DNA of 64,000 bases from positions 1-64,000 of the forward strand of contig QQUE01000007.1 of assembly GCA_008501765.1 (NCBI GenBank). The letters run 5' to 3'. This stretch comes from Calditrichota bacterium. GTDB lineage: Bacteria > Zhuqueibacterota > Zhuqueibacteria > Zhuqueibacterales > Geothermadaptataceae. The translations under genes and the position numbers were made by a program. The notes beneath the pieces are model-generated. The model searched no databases, was not told the DNA's origin, and saw only the letters and a program-made list of their open reading frames with translations. Of this stretch, positions 1 through 9,477 are shown in pieces; within the stretch, counting starts at the first letter, position 1; every line of letters starts with the position of its first letter.

Positions 1-111
1 ACCATCGCTCATATCGCTGTGTTGTTGGTAGCGCGAACAGCAAATAAAGCTGGATTCAAAGATAAAATCAGATTTGTGAAATCATTTGTACCAAAATTTC
101 TGAAAAATTAA
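1..111 (+). CDS. C-terminal fragment of an unidentified protein
   Basis: The window opens inside a reading frame that runs from base 1 to a TAA at 109-111 and gives 36 residues. The visible part starts with a short hydrophobic stretch (HIAVLLVARTA) and ends in a basic tail rich in Lys and Phe. The start and most of the gene lie outside the window. I do not recognise the family from so short a tail. The open frame without stops, ending just before an AT-rich spacer, is the only evidence that it is a real gene end. Confidence 0.45.
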   Translation, partial: TIAHIAVLLVARTANKAGFKDKIRFVKSFVPKFLKN

Positions 112-332
112 TTTTGTGAAGCCCTATAATTCGCACACAAGGGCACTAAGTCCACAAAAAATATTTAAATACTTATAAAACATAATTTTGTGAACTCCGT
201 GGCTTTGTGAGAGCTAATTTTAATAGATAACTTAGTTTTTCTTCTCGTCTTATTTTAAACATTTAATTATCAACAGGTTAAGAATATTTTAAAAAATATT
301 TGTGAATAAAGCAGGCTAACAGCACAAAAAAA

Positions 333-608
333 ATGATGAAAAAAATATCAATCCAGGTTTTTGGGCGTGTGCAGGGGGTTGGCTTTCGTTATTTTGTCCA
401 GGAACAAGCTGTTCGACTCGGAATAAACGGTGAAGTTCGAAATGAATCTGATGGAACTGTTTTGATTCACGCCCAGGCTTCCGCAGATGCAATGGTAAAA
501 TTTATCAGTCTTGTTGAAAAAGGGCCTTCATTTTCTCGGGTAAGCCATTTAGTGAAACAAGATTTACAAAACGATATTGAATATACCGATTTTCAAATCA
601 CATTTTAA
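333..608 (+). CDS. acyP: Acylphosphatase
   Basis: This is a small cytoplasmic enzyme of 91 residues, the usual size for the family, which hydrolyses the carboxyl-phosphate bond of acyl phosphates. The signature GRVQGVGFR lies at residues 11-19, with Arg19 in the phosphate-binding position. Asn37 (in EVRNES) matches the second catalytic residue. Two ATG codons stand side by side at 333 and 336 and either could be used. The apt gene begins 12 bases after the stop, so the two probably share a transcript. Nothing in the sequence departs from the family. Confidence 0.93.
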   Translation: MMKKISIQVFGRVQGVGFRYFVQEQAVRLGINGEVRNESDGTVLIHAQASADAMVKFISLVEKGPSFSRVSHLVKQDLQNDIEYTDFQITF

Positions 609-620
609 CAGGAGCCCGTC

Positions 621-1133
621 TTGCATGATTTAGAAAAATATATCCGATCGATTCCCGATTTTCCGAAACCCGGCATCCAGTTTAAAGATATTACAACTCT
701 CCTGCAAAATCCCACGGCATTTAAACAATGCCTTGATGCCTTTGAGAATCGAATTTCTGGCAAAGTGGACGTGGTCGTCGGAACGGAGTCGCGGGGATTT
801 ATTTTTGGGGCACCACTTGCCGATCGCCTTGGGGTTGGTTTTGTTCCTGTACGTAAACCCGGAAAATTGCCAGCCGAAACAATCAGCGAAGAATATGCGC
901 TGGAATATGGCACCGACAAGCTGGAAATTCACACAGATGCTATTCGAAAAGGCGATAAAGTTGTGATAATTGATGATCTCCTGGCGACCGGTGGAACGAT
1001 GCAGGCGACCACGAAACTTGTCGAGCGATTGGGTGGGGAAATCGTTCACATTTTATTTCTTATCGAATTGGAATTTTTACAGGGCAGGGAGCGTTTGCGT
1101 GCCTATTCAATTGATTCATTAATCACTTTTTGA
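621..1133 (+). CDS. apt: Adenine phosphoribosyltransferase
   Basis: The product (170 residues) converts adenine and PRPP to AMP in the purine salvage pathway in the cytoplasm. The PRPP-binding motif [13 protein letters not shown] lies at residues 114-126, and the N-terminal [13 protein letters not shown] block is typical of APT. The start is a TTG at 621, chosen because an AGGAG ribosome site at 610-614 sits six bases upstream and because [14 protein letters not shown] aligns with the usual APT start. The length is normal for the family. It follows acyP with a 12-base gap. Confidence 0.95.
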   Translation: MHDLEKYIRSIPDFPKPGIQFKDITTLLQNPTAFKQCLDAFENRISGKVDVVVGTESRGFIFGAPLADRLGVGFVPVRKPGKLPAETISEEYALEYGTDKLEIHTDAIRKGDKVVIIDDLLATGGTMQATTKLVERLGGEIVHILFLIELEFLQGRERLRAYSIDSLITF

Positions 1134-1158
1134 TTGAAATAAATTAGAGCGATTGAAC

Positions 1159-1187
1159 TTTACTGAACATTAATTTCTATTTAAAAT
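1159..1187 (+). promoter_or_regulatory. Possible sigma-70-like promoter
   Basis: TTTACT at 1159-1164 and TAAAAT at 1182-1187 are separated by 17 bases. They lie in the AT-rich gap before the oxidoreductase gene that starts at 1255. This is a match by eye to the general consensus only. Housekeeping promoters in some FCB lineages differ from it. Confidence 0.25.
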
Positions 1188-1254
1188 GTATATTACTTAT
1201 TAACATCCCATCCATTGTTGTGATAAATAATGGATATTTTTTTGGAGTAAAAGA

Positions 1255-2523
1255 ATGAGTTCTGAATCTCAACACATAGTTGCAATTTTCGGGGGAGCTG
1301 TTTCGGGTGCGGAAGCAGCGGAGCATCTCTCTTCCCAGGGAATACAAACCGTCGTTTTCGAGCAAAATCACTTGCCGTTCGGGAAAATCGAAGATGGGCT
1401 GCCCATGTGGCACATAAAGTTGCGTGACAAAGAAGAACAAAAAATAATCGAAAAACTAACCCATCCAAATGTGAAATATGTTCCCAATACAAAATTAGGG
1501 CAGGATATTTCATTTACGGATGTGGTGGAAAACTGGGGTTTCAGCACGGTTTTATTAGCTACCGGCGCCTGGCGTGACCGCCCGCTTCCAATGGAAGGTG
1601 CCGATGAATATATTGGCAAAGGCCTGTATTATCAAAACCAGTTTTTCGGGTGGTACAACCATGCCCATGATACAGACTACACCGGACCGAAATGCGAAAT
1701 AGTCGACGACACACTTATTGTTGGCGGCGGTTTAGCCTCCATCGACGTGGCCAAAGCAGTAATGATACAAACGGTGAAAGACGCTCTCGTGAAAAAAGGC
1801 ATCGAAGTGGATTTGCTGGCAATTGAGAAAAAGGGTCCCGCACAAATCTTGGCAGATCACCAATTAACAAAAGAAGAATTGGGCTTAAAAGGCTGCACCC
1901 TGGTTTATCGTCGACACGCAGTAAATATGCCGATCACCCCAATTCCTGAAGACGCTGATGAGCGCCGCATTCAAAAAGCCATGGAAGTCCGTCAACGCAT
2001 GATGAATAAGTTACAGGACGAATTTCTGTTTCGGTTTGTCGAGTGCCACATGCCGGTGGATAAAATTGTTTCCGATGGAAAATTAGCTGGGCTTGTTTTT
2101 CAGAAAACGAAAATTGAAGGCAACCGTGTTATTCCAATTGAAGGTGAATTTGCAGAAATCCGGGCTGCGCAAATCATTTCTTCGATTGGCAGCATTCCGG
2201 AGATGATTGAAGGCATCCCCGCGAAAGGATCGATGTTCGATGTTGCTGACTGGGATACCGGCCAGCTAACAGGATTTGAAAATGTTTATCTGCTGGGAAA
2301 TGCTGTCACCGGGCAGGGCAATATTAAAATTTCCCGCAAACATGGTAGCAGCGTCGCCCAACTCGTTGCTGAGAAATTGAAATCACAGGATATGTGTTCG
2401 GCAGAACAAGCGGCCGCCATTTTTGCCAGGGTTAAAGCGCGGCAAAAAGAAGTTGGATTTGATGGAGATTTGGCTGCGTGGACAGAAAATCATACGCCAA
2501 ACCGCCTTGAAAACATAATTTAA
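1255..2523 (+). CDS. FAD-dependent NAD(P)H oxidoreductase, ferredoxin reductase/GltD-like
   Basis: The protein (422 residues) is a two-dinucleotide-fold flavoprotein. An FAD-binding glycine loop variant, IFGGAVSGAEAAEHL, lies at about residues 11-25. An ATGAWRDRPLP segment follows at about 102-112. A second Rossmann motif, TLIVGGGLASIDVAKA, at about 153-168 should bind NAD(P)H. Near the C-terminus a GNAVTGQGNI stretch resembles the second FAD contact of this group. The layout fits the adrenodoxin-reductase and glutamate-synthase small-subunit families, but the Cys clusters of GltD are absent. The substrate or electron partner cannot be told. A GGAG site precedes the ATG at 1255. The gene stands alone and is followed by a strong terminator. 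Confidence 0.75.
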   Translation: MSSESQHIVAIFGGAVSGAEAAEHLSSQGIQTVVFEQNHLPFGKIEDGLPMWHIKLRDKEEQKIIEKLTHPNVKYVPNTKLGQDISFTDVVENWGFSTVLLATGAWRDRPLPMEGADEYIGKGLYYQNQFFGWYNHAHDTDYTGPKCEIVDDTLIVGGGLASIDVAKAVMIQTVKDALVKKGIEVDLLAIEKKGPAQILADHQLTKEELGLKGCTLVYRRHAVNMPITPIPEDADERRIQKAMEVRQRMMNKLQDEFLFRFVECHMPVDKIVSDGKLAGLVFQKTKIEGNRVIPIEGEFAEIRAAQIISSIGSIPEMIEGIPAKGSMFDVADWDTGQLTGFENVYLLGNAVTGQGNIKISRKHGSSVAQLVAEKLKSQDMCSAEQAAAIFARVKARQKEVGFDGDLAAWTENHTPNRLENII

Positions 2524-2533
2524 TCAGAATTTT

Positions 2534-2567
2534 AAAAAGCCGCCATCGATTTGAGAGCGGCTTTTTT
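2534..2567. terminator. Rho-independent terminator, probably bidirectional
   Basis: The arms AAAAAGCCGC (2534-2543) and GCGGCTTTTT (2557-2566) form a perfect ten-pair stem with a T run on one side and an A run on the other. It lies between two convergent genes that end at 2523 and 2577, so it can stop transcription from both sides. Confidence 0.9.
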
Positions 2568-2576
2568 TATAAAATT

Positions 2577-5500
2577 TTATCTTATCAAAATTACCTTTTT
2601 TACTGTATTTTTTGAGCCATACTCAAATGAAATAAAATAAACACCTGAACTGACCGTGTGCTCATTTTCATCCGTCCCGTCCCAAAAAACACGATGCCAT
2701 CCTGCGGCGAACGCGCCAGCAAAAAGCGGCTTTATTTTTTTACCTAACATATCATAAACATTTATTTTGATATTTCTCAAATCCTTACTCAAAATACGAA
2801 GCTCGGTATATTTGGTGAATGGATTTGGAAAAGGATTTTCTACAGTTAATGCTGATTGCATCGCATTTAATTGATAAGCGATCATATCGGCCTGGTTCGC
2901 CACAATTAGTGTCCAGTGATTTCTTTTCGCCAATTTTGTGACCAAAATCCTGTTATTCTTGCCCAAAGACAAAATTTTATCGTCCGAGTGGTTGTGTAAA
3001 AAATACTGACAGTTTTCAAGAAGGTGCGTATCAATTGAGATTGTTAAATAGCCGGAAGATTTCTTCACAGAATCCAAAATGATCTCCCATTTTTGCATTG
3101 ACTCAGTTTCTGGCCGATAGTCTACCGCATATTTTTTTGGCAAATCCAGCCAATTTTTATTTTCAAAATACAGGTCATCGTGTAGTCCGACGGCATGCGG
3201 TTTTACGGCATCAAATGGATCGAACCCGGATTTTGCAAGGGTTGCAAAGCCTATTTTTAACTTGTCATTTGTGGAATTTTCACTTTCCCAGGAAATATTT
3301 ATTTGAGGCGTCTGGATCACTGTATTTAGATCGTCAGATTCAAACAAAGCGTCATAGGGGATGCGAATTGCTGGAAGTCGGTTGATATTAAAAAAATAAT
3401 AACCAATAAAGGGCTGCAATGAATCTGATTCAAGGAACGATCCGTCGTACTCCCAAATCGGCTGTTGGATATCATTGTACTTTTTCACCAAATTCCAGCT
3501 AATACTACTCATAAATGGATTAGTAATCAAATTCCAGCCGATATGAATTGGAATATTAACGAATCCCGTAGAATCCAGTTGAGCTGTCGCTAATTTTCGT
3601 TTCAGCACAATCGGGCCATTATGCAGAACCCAATAAGCACGTCCTGTCTGTAAATTGAACGTTTCGCTGTCATCGAATGGCTGGAGGTAATCTGCAAGAG
3701 CCCCATTATCCCAAAATGCTTTCCAGGCGCTATCGGCGGGCCCAACAAAGAGTGAATCGAGTAAGATTTGAGCATCCCCGGGAAATCCGATGATTCGATA
3801 GTCTGTCGATTTTATTTGAGATGTCTGCGTAAAAGCCGGGATGGACAGTGTTTCATCTATTGTATAAGATAGGGGGTAGTTGGGTACTGTTGTAAATTCA
3901 GCGGTATTGGACCATTGGCTCGTGCGAAATGAATCCGCTGCCAAAACCCGCCAATAGTAAGTTGTCGCATTTTTGAGTTCGTACATACGTTTTAATGTAT
4001 CAGGTACCGTTTTATAAAAAATGGCTGGAGAAAAATTATCATCGCTTGAAATTTCCACGGAATAATATTCGGCTCCCGGAACAGGCGACCACTGCAAAAT
4101 GACATTGGTAAATATATTTTGTGATAAATCTGCCGGGAATTCGAGACGTGGTACAGGCATTGGATCGGGTGGATTTTGCGTTCGAAAGGTCGATGTTTTG
4201 GACCATTCACTCGTACCGGTCGCATTCACTGCACTGACATGCCAATAATATGTTGTGCTGTGTTGTAATGTATCGATTGTGAAGGTTGTATCCGGGATAT
4301 TGCGCAGTTGCAAAGCCGGTGAGAAAACCGGACTGAAGGAATATTCCAATATATAATTTTGTGCGTTATCCACGGTTGTCCACTGAAATTGAACTTCCGT
4401 CGCGATATCTTTACTGCCATCAATTGGCGCAAGCAGGGCTGGTTTTACAGGCAATGAAGTGCTGCTGGAAGTTGTGAAATGCCAAACGGTTGACCATTCA
4501 CCGCTTCCAACATTATTTTGCGCTCTCACACGCCAGTAATAAGCTTGATTTTCAGCCAGCCCGCTAACAATTACAGTGGTATCAACGATACCTTTTGCAT
4601 CAAAGATTGTGCTCGTAAATGAAGGATGTGTATCAATTTGTAAATGATAAGAAACCGCTTTAGCCGCCGGCCGCCAATAGAATGATGGGCGCAATGGAAC
4701 ATTAAAGGCTGCATTTGCAGGTGCAATTAAAACAGGTTTTGTCGGTGCACCAGGCACGCCATCTTCTTGTTCAAATTCTATTTGCAAACCTGATGGGAAA
4801 GTGGCCCGAAATCGAACAAATGGACCATTTTGATTAGTTGTCGGATCGAGAAAACCGCAGGCAGTCAAAGTGAAAGATTTTCCACCAAATCCCCGTAAAT
4901 CGAGTTTGAAAGATGCCAAACGTATCAAATCTTCATTTGCAGGCTTCAGTTCGAAAATATACTGATCCGGTGATATTAGACTATAATCCGAATTTTGTGA
5001 GTAACCTATACTGTCAGCCAGTTCGGCCAAATCCCGGGCGATTAAATCGATTGCAGGTGCATCAGAAATATTATTCTGGAAAATAAAATGTGCTTTATCC
5101 GGAAGCACCGATTTTTCCCGCGCTCCCGGTATCAAGTTGAACTTCAGTTTCCTGTTAAGATAACCCGGATTGGTGGCAAATTTTGTCGTATCGAGAACAC
5201 CGGTTAGATTGACCAGGTATTTGGAGCCGATTCCGAGGGTCGCGACTGCACTCGCAAGCGAGTCCAGCGCTGAAACACTGTTTGCAGGAGCGACCCCCAG
5301 GCGGATGAGCGATCCCGCAGGCAAGTCGATGAACGGGGTGGATTCTGAATATTTTATATTATCTACCAACTTGATATTGTTTAAATAAATATCAAGGGAA
5401 TCAAGCAATGGATCAGCCGCATAATGGCTGAATTGGACCCGGGCACGAGAAAAATCTATCGAGTCAGCCTGGCTGTCAACATTTCCCAACCACAGCTCAC

Positions 5501-7373
5501 CCAGGCTATTGAGATGAAACAAATAATGCGGTTCGTACAAAGTGAAATCAAAATTTTGAATGGAAACGGAGTCAAAATTCGTGGCAATTGGTCGCCATTC
5601 CTGTGAAAATTCCTCAAACCGGGTCAAGTAACTGGCGCCATCAAAATATTGTTGAATAATGCTGTAAACCGAATTGCTGCTACCCGGAAAAGTAATGAGT
5701 CGCTCAGAAACTTGAGGAAAAATGAGACTGTTTTGCGGGTGAAATATTTCCCAAATTGCAGCACCGGATTTTTTGTAATAAATTTTGTCCTGTAAATTGA
5801 GGTACAATTTATCTGTCTGATTCTTGTCATACCAAACCGTTGTTGACTGCAAATTTTCCAAAGGCAAGCCGGAACGCAGAGCTTGGAATGAGCGGCCTTC
5901 ATTGATTGATGAATAATAATTTAGATTGGTCAATAGATATAAATTATGCTGCCGGGAAAAATGGAAATCAAGAATTTCTTCTCCTATGGGCGTATCCAGT
6001 TTCTGCCAACTTAAACCGGCGTTGATCGAGCGAAATAACTCACCGCTTTCGGATAAACAAAAAAGGAGTTCATCATTTACTCCATGTTCAATTTTAGGCC
6101 GGGGAGTTTCAGGAAAATTTCCGGAGATCTCCCACTTATTTTCACCAGGTGCATATTTCAAAAAGGAATTGCTGTAAATTGCGAACAAGCTCGATGAATC
6201 GGTGTGACTGATGGTTATAGCGCAGTTTGTGGCACTGTTTTCATGGGGAGGGACAATCGTTTTCCAGGACAAATTATCGGCGATTTTCTGATAAATAGCC
6301 CCACGCCACTGCAGAAACATATCTCCTTTAATTGATGTAATTAGTCTCGCTTCAGTAGCTTCGATGTTTTGAATGCCAATATTCTTCCAGCTATTGTTCA
6401 AATTACGGGTTACCGAAACACCAAAATTTTTACTGCCGGTAACGATCCGGTTTGTCAAATCTACATGATTCAAATCGTCGTAGCCGCCGGAAAAATGGGA
6501 CCAGGTCTGCCCCTCATCTATCGAGCGGTAAAGTCCGATATTTGTTGCTGCGAAAAGATAACCATTGTGGGCTGTAATCGAATTGATAGCGGTTAGCAGC
6601 TCCGGGAAAGATATGTTGAAAGATAATTCCGTCCAGTCAATTCCATTGTTTTTACTGCGAATGATTTTCTGGCCCTGCAGGCTGTGAACTCCGGCCCCCA
6701 ATAGTATATAGACGGTATTATCCTTGAAGAGAATTTTTTTCGGAGTAAAGTTCGCAGCATCGGGATAGGCTCCCATAGTTATCCATGTATTGCCATTATT
6801 TGAAGATAGATAGAGGGAGTCATTGCCAGCGCAAAAAAGATTTGTGGGATTAATTTCATCAAATATTACCAGCCCTTGCGGCGCTGAGGGAATTATATTC
6901 CACGATTGCGCTCCATCTGTCGAACGGTACATTCCAAATGAAGAGAGACCGGCAAATAAAATCGTGGCGTCACTCGGGTGAATGGCCAGTTTATTTTCGA
7001 TATCATCCGTTGTTTGCTGACCAAATTCGATTTTTGAGTAGGGCACAGGTTGAATAGACTGCCATGTTTTCCCGCCATCGAGCGACTTCTGTGAATTGGT
7101 GTAAATTATTTTTTGATTGCCGGGGGCAACGGCAAAAATGTAAAGCGGATCCTCGGAGCTGAGAAGTTCCAGCCAGTTTTCCCCCTCATCAATTGTTGTA
7201 TGGATTGTGTAGGGCGTCGTTGCGTAGATAATGGCCGGGTTGATGCGGTTGATATGTACCCGGCTGATCGTCCCCTGAAAGGGGCCAAACATTTTTTCCC
7301 AATTTGTGGCCGATAAATTATTTAATTGAACGAGGGAGAAAAGAAAGGTGCTAATGATGACTATTTTTTTCAT
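2577..7373 (-). CDS. Giant secreted BNR/DUF4397/fibronectin-III protein with T9SS-type C-terminal domain
   Basis: This exported protein has 1598 residues. A signal peptide (MKKIVIISTFLFSLV...) covers about residues 1-22. The first 620 residues hold many DxGxxW-type turns (for example DEGENW, DGGKTW, NNGNTW), typical of BNR/sortilin-like propellers. About 640-830 matches the DUF4397 pattern (SLDIYLNNIKLVDNI, FIDLPAGS). Three fibronectin-III domains follow at about 872-965, 974-1065 and 1071-1163, each with an AYYWRV-like strand. The last 90 residues (ENPFPNPFTKY to KKVILIR) form a FlgD-like sorting domain as used by type IX secretion. Known members of such families are surface or released proteins that may bind sugars or protein partners. 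The specific role here is unknown. It is monocistronic. Confidence 0.85.
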   Translation of the reverse strand: MKKIVIISTFLFSLVQLNNLSATNWEKMFGPFQGTISRVHINRINPAIIYATTPYTIHTTIDEGENWLELLSSEDPLYIFAVAPGNQKIIYTNSQKSLDGGKTWQSIQPVPYSKIEFGQQTTDDIENKLAIHPSDATILFAGLSSFGMYRSTDGAQSWNIIPSAPQGLVIFDEINPTNLFCAGNDSLYLSSNNGNTWITMGAYPDAANFTPKKILFKDNTVYILLGAGVHSLQGQKIIRSKNNGIDWTELSFNISFPELLTAINSITAHNGYLFAATNIGLYRSIDEGQTWSHFSGGYDDLNHVDLTNRIVTGSKNFGVSVTRNLNNSWKNIGIQNIEATEARLITSIKGDMFLQWRGAIYQKIADNLSWKTIVPPHENSATNCAITISHTDSSSLFAIYSNSFLKYAPGENKWEISGNFPETPRPKIEHGVNDELLFCLSESGELFRSINAGLSWQKLDTPIGEEILDFHFSRQHNLYLLTNLNYYSSINEGRSFQALRSGLPLENLQSTTVWYDKNQTDKLYLNLQDKIYYKKSGAAIWEIFHPQNSLIFPQVSERLITFPGSSNSVYSIIQQYFDGASYLTRFEEFSQEWRPIATNFDSVSIQNFDFTLYEPHYLFHLNSLGELWLGNVDSQADSIDFSRARVQFSHYAADPLLDSLDIYLNNIKLVDNIKYSESTPFIDLPAGSLIRLGVAPANSVSALDSLASAVATLGIGSKYLVNLTGVLDTTKFATNPGYLNRKLKFNLIPGAREKSVLPDKAHFIFQNNISDAPAIDLIARDLAELADSIGYSQNSDYSLISPDQYIFELKPANEDLIRLASFKLDLRGFGGKSFTLTACGFLDPTTNQNGPFVRFRATFPSGLQIEFEQEDGVPGAPTKPVLIAPANAAFNVPLRPSFYWRPAAKAVSYHLQIDTHPSFTSTIFDAKGIVDTTVIVSGLAENQAYYWRVRAQNNVGSGEWSTVWHFTTSSSTSLPVKPALLAPIDGSKDIATEVQFQWTTVDNAQNYILEYSFSPVFSPALQLRNIPDTTFTIDTLQHSTTYYWHVSAVNATGTSEWSKTSTFRTQNPPDPMPVPRLEFPADLSQNIFTNVILQWSPVPGAEYYSVEISSDDNFSPAIFYKTVPDTLKRMYELKNATTYYWRVLAADSFRTSQWSNTAEFTTVPNYPLSYTIDETLSIPAFTQTSQIKSTDYRIIGFPGDAQILLDSLFVGPADSAWKAFWDNGALADYLQPFDDSETFNLQTGRAYWVLHNGPIVLKRKLATAQLDSTGFVNIPIHIGWNLITNPFMSSISWNLVKKYNDIQQPIWEYDGSFLESDSLQPFIGYYFFNINRLPAIRIPYDALFESDDLNTVIQTPQINISWESENSTNDKLKIGFATLAKSGFDPFDAVKPHAVGLHDDLYFENKNWLDLPKKYAVDYRPETESMQKWEIILDSVKKSSGYLTISIDTHLLENCQYFLHNHSDDKILSLGKNNRILVTKLAKRNHWTLIVANQADMIAYQLNAMQSALTVENPFPNPFTKYTELRILSKDLRNIKINVYDMLGKKIKPLFAGAFAAGWHRVFWDGTDENEHTVSSGVYFISFEYGSKNTVKKVILIR

Positions 7374-7726
7374 TTGATTTCTTATTCTGATTTAATGGCT
7401 TTCTGACCTCACTTTAATCGGCAGCTACAGTCTATTAATTTCGAAATTATACAATAATTTAGCGTTGTTTAATTATTCTCATTAATCAAACTGGATCATT
7501 GCGGAGTTTTCCAATGAAAATTTGCTTGCCCAATAGCTATGAGCACCCGATAACTTTCATATAATCAGCATAGTTTAAATGCCTGAAATCAGATGAATTA
7601 TTGGTATGGAAAATGTAAAAAAGTGTTTCTTTACAAATTATGCTTGGAAAAGCACAAGATATGACGTATAAATAAGAAGGTTGTATTGTTTTTGGTGCTG
7701 CGTAAGCTGCGAACAAGGAGTAAAAT
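7374..7726. other. Divergent intergenic region
   Basis: These 353 AT-rich bases separate the giant secreted protein on the minus strand from the transglycosylase on the plus strand. They must hold both promoters. I see no convincing gene, repeat or RNA structure in it. An overlapping minus-strand open frame at 7537-7842 looks like chance. Confidence 0.5.
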
Positions 7727-8776
7727 GTGGACAATTCAAGAAGGCGAATAATCAAGGGGTTTGTTGGGGCTGCACTACTGGGGCTGACTGCGAAGAAAGG
7801 CCACTCCTTCGCTCCATCGCCGGTTTTTGAAGACTCACCCATAAATATTATTCTACCACGGGATTACACCCCGCCGAGTGATAAAACTATAGATGGATAT
7901 TCACATAAATTAACCCGCGCAGCTCTCGATTTCCTCGAAACCAATTTTTCTCAAAATCATCTTCCATTCTGGAAAAAACCATTCGGTGAAATTGAGTTGG
8001 AAAAACGAGTGCAAAATATTGTGTACTGGATTCAACTTGCGGTCGAGGAAAATCGTAAAATTTACCCGGTTGATCCTTCCTGGATTCTCGCTCAAATAAT
8101 GCACGAATCCTATTTCCATGAGTTTTGTGTTTCCAGAGCATTGGCCATGGGAATTTGTCAGTTTATTCAGCCAACGGCACGAGAATATAATATGATTTGT
8201 GCCGGTGATTTACCCGAACATGCCAGCAATCTTTACAAAATGTCGGAATACATCGTCAAGCTCGATGTTTATTATGAGCTTCGACGAGCGAAAAGAAAAT
8301 TAATTCGGGCCAATAAAAAACTGGAAAAACTGGAATTGCACGATATCATGCAACGAATTGAATCCAATGACCCTGAGGTGCATGAAGACGCGGTCGCCTG
8401 GAATGCCTACCTGCAACAAAAAAATGAATATGATGAAAGAATTCGCGAAGCTCGGGATCAATACCGGGAATATGTCGTGGCGAACATTGAAGGACGTGAT
8501 ATTTTCAACGAGCACGATTTAAGATTTTTGGTGGGATTTGATGAACGGGTAACTTATAAAAAACCGATATTTGCTATGGTTAAAATGTTGGCGAGAAGTT
8601 TGCGGGCACGCAATGGTAATATTATCGCGGCTGCCGCAGGCTATAATGCAGGTTTGAGCACAACAAAAGCAGCCGGACTTTACAAACCGTTCGGCAAGAT
8701 TCCCAGTTACGATGAGACAGTCACTTATATCAGCCGCGTTTTAATTAATCATTACGAAATCGCACGCAGAATCTAA
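7727..8776 (+). CDS. Exported lytic transglycosylase (SLT domain) with possible Tat signal
   Basis: The product (349 residues) should cleave peptidoglycan glycan strands in the periplasm. The start is GTG 7727, six bases after AAGGAG at 7715-7720. An ATG at 7725 is in another frame and soon hits a stop. Residues 5-12 (RRRIIKGF) resemble a twin-arginine signal, followed by a hydrophobic stretch. The SLT domain covers about 114-160, with MHESYF placing the catalytic Glu at 127, then ALAMGICQFIQPTA. The AAAAGYNAGLS motif follows near 301-311. Between these halves, about residues 190-260 form a charged helical insertion (RRAKRKLIRANKKLEKLE and onward) that the classic fold lacks. The gene stands alone. 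Confidence 0.85.
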   Translation: MDNSRRRIIKGFVGAALLGLTAKKGHSFAPSPVFEDSPINIILPRDYTPPSDKTIDGYSHKLTRAALDFLETNFSQNHLPFWKKPFGEIELEKRVQNIVYWIQLAVEENRKIYPVDPSWILAQIMHESYFHEFCVSRALAMGICQFIQPTAREYNMICAGDLPEHASNLYKMSEYIVKLDVYYELRRAKRKLIRANKKLEKLELHDIMQRIESNDPEVHEDAVAWNAYLQQKNEYDERIREARDQYREYVVANIEGRDIFNEHDLRFLVGFDERVTYKKPIFAMVKMLARSLRARNGNIIAAAAGYNAGLSTTKAAGLYKPFGKIPSYDETVTYISRVLINHYEIARRI

Positions 8777-8826
8777 TCAAAAATTGAATCCCTCATTTTG
8801 GAAGTTTCTATTAAAAATAGAGATGA

Positions 8827-9477
8827 TCAGTTTTCACTCGACAGGTTCACAGCTTGCTCTTCTTCTATTTCAACTCCATTTTGCTGGCCCGGTTGCTCAT
8901 AAAAAAACACTTTTAAGACGGCTGTATCTCTTAGAAAATCAATTTTTTGCACATAAAAACGATGGATGTTTAAACCAGTCCTCTTTTGCAAATCCCGCAA
9001 TAAAACTTCCTGATTTTCCGGTTTGATCAGATCGATTTTTTCATATAAAATTGTTCGCCTGATTTCTTTTTTCAAAAAGAAATTGGAATCAATAAACCAG
9101 GTTAAGGCAAGAATTCCTGAAATGATTAGGGACAAACCGAGTGGCGTTGTTTTGATTATTGCACAGAGCATGGCAATGGCGATGGAAACAAAGAGATAAG
9201 TCATTTCTTTGATGGAAATTGACTCTGTCCGGTAGCGCAACATCGAAAAGATGGCAAAGAGTCCAAAAGTCAAACCCATGGAAACTTCGACATTATGCAG
9301 AAAAATCGTTAATATAAATACAATGAAATTAAAGAGAAAGTAACTAAAAACGAAATCGCTGTTTTTGTAGGTTGGATAATATAAAAATCGAACAAGGATT
9401 GTGATTGCCGTCAGATTGATGAGCGTTCGAATTCCAAAATCGAGTGTAAATATATTAGTGAGTGTTGTTGGTTCCAT
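8827..9477 (-). CDS. DUF4956 family membrane protein
   Basis: This integral membrane protein has about four or five hydrophobic segments in its first 130 residues and a soluble C-terminal part of about 85 residues. The FGLFAIFSMLRYRTESISIKEMTYLF core is the hallmark of DUF4956. I chose the ATG at 9477 because AAGGA lies eight bases upstream. A TTG at 9498 is also open. Genes of this family commonly sit beside a VTC-domain gene, as here, where the upstream gene overlaps it by about 23 bases. The molecular function is not established. A link to polyphosphate or phosphate metabolism is inferred from that partnership. Confidence 0.85.
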   Translation of the reverse strand: MEPTTLTNIFTLDFGIRTLINLTAITILVRFLYYPTYKNSDFVFSYFLFNFIVFILTIFLHNVEVSMGLTFGLFAIFSMLRYRTESISIKEMTYLFVSIAIAMLCAIIKTTPLGLSLIISGILALTWFIDSNFFLKKEIRRTILYEKIDLIKPENQEVLLRDLQKRTGLNIHRFYVQKIDFLRDTAVLKVFFYEQPGQQNGVEIEEEQAVNLSSEN

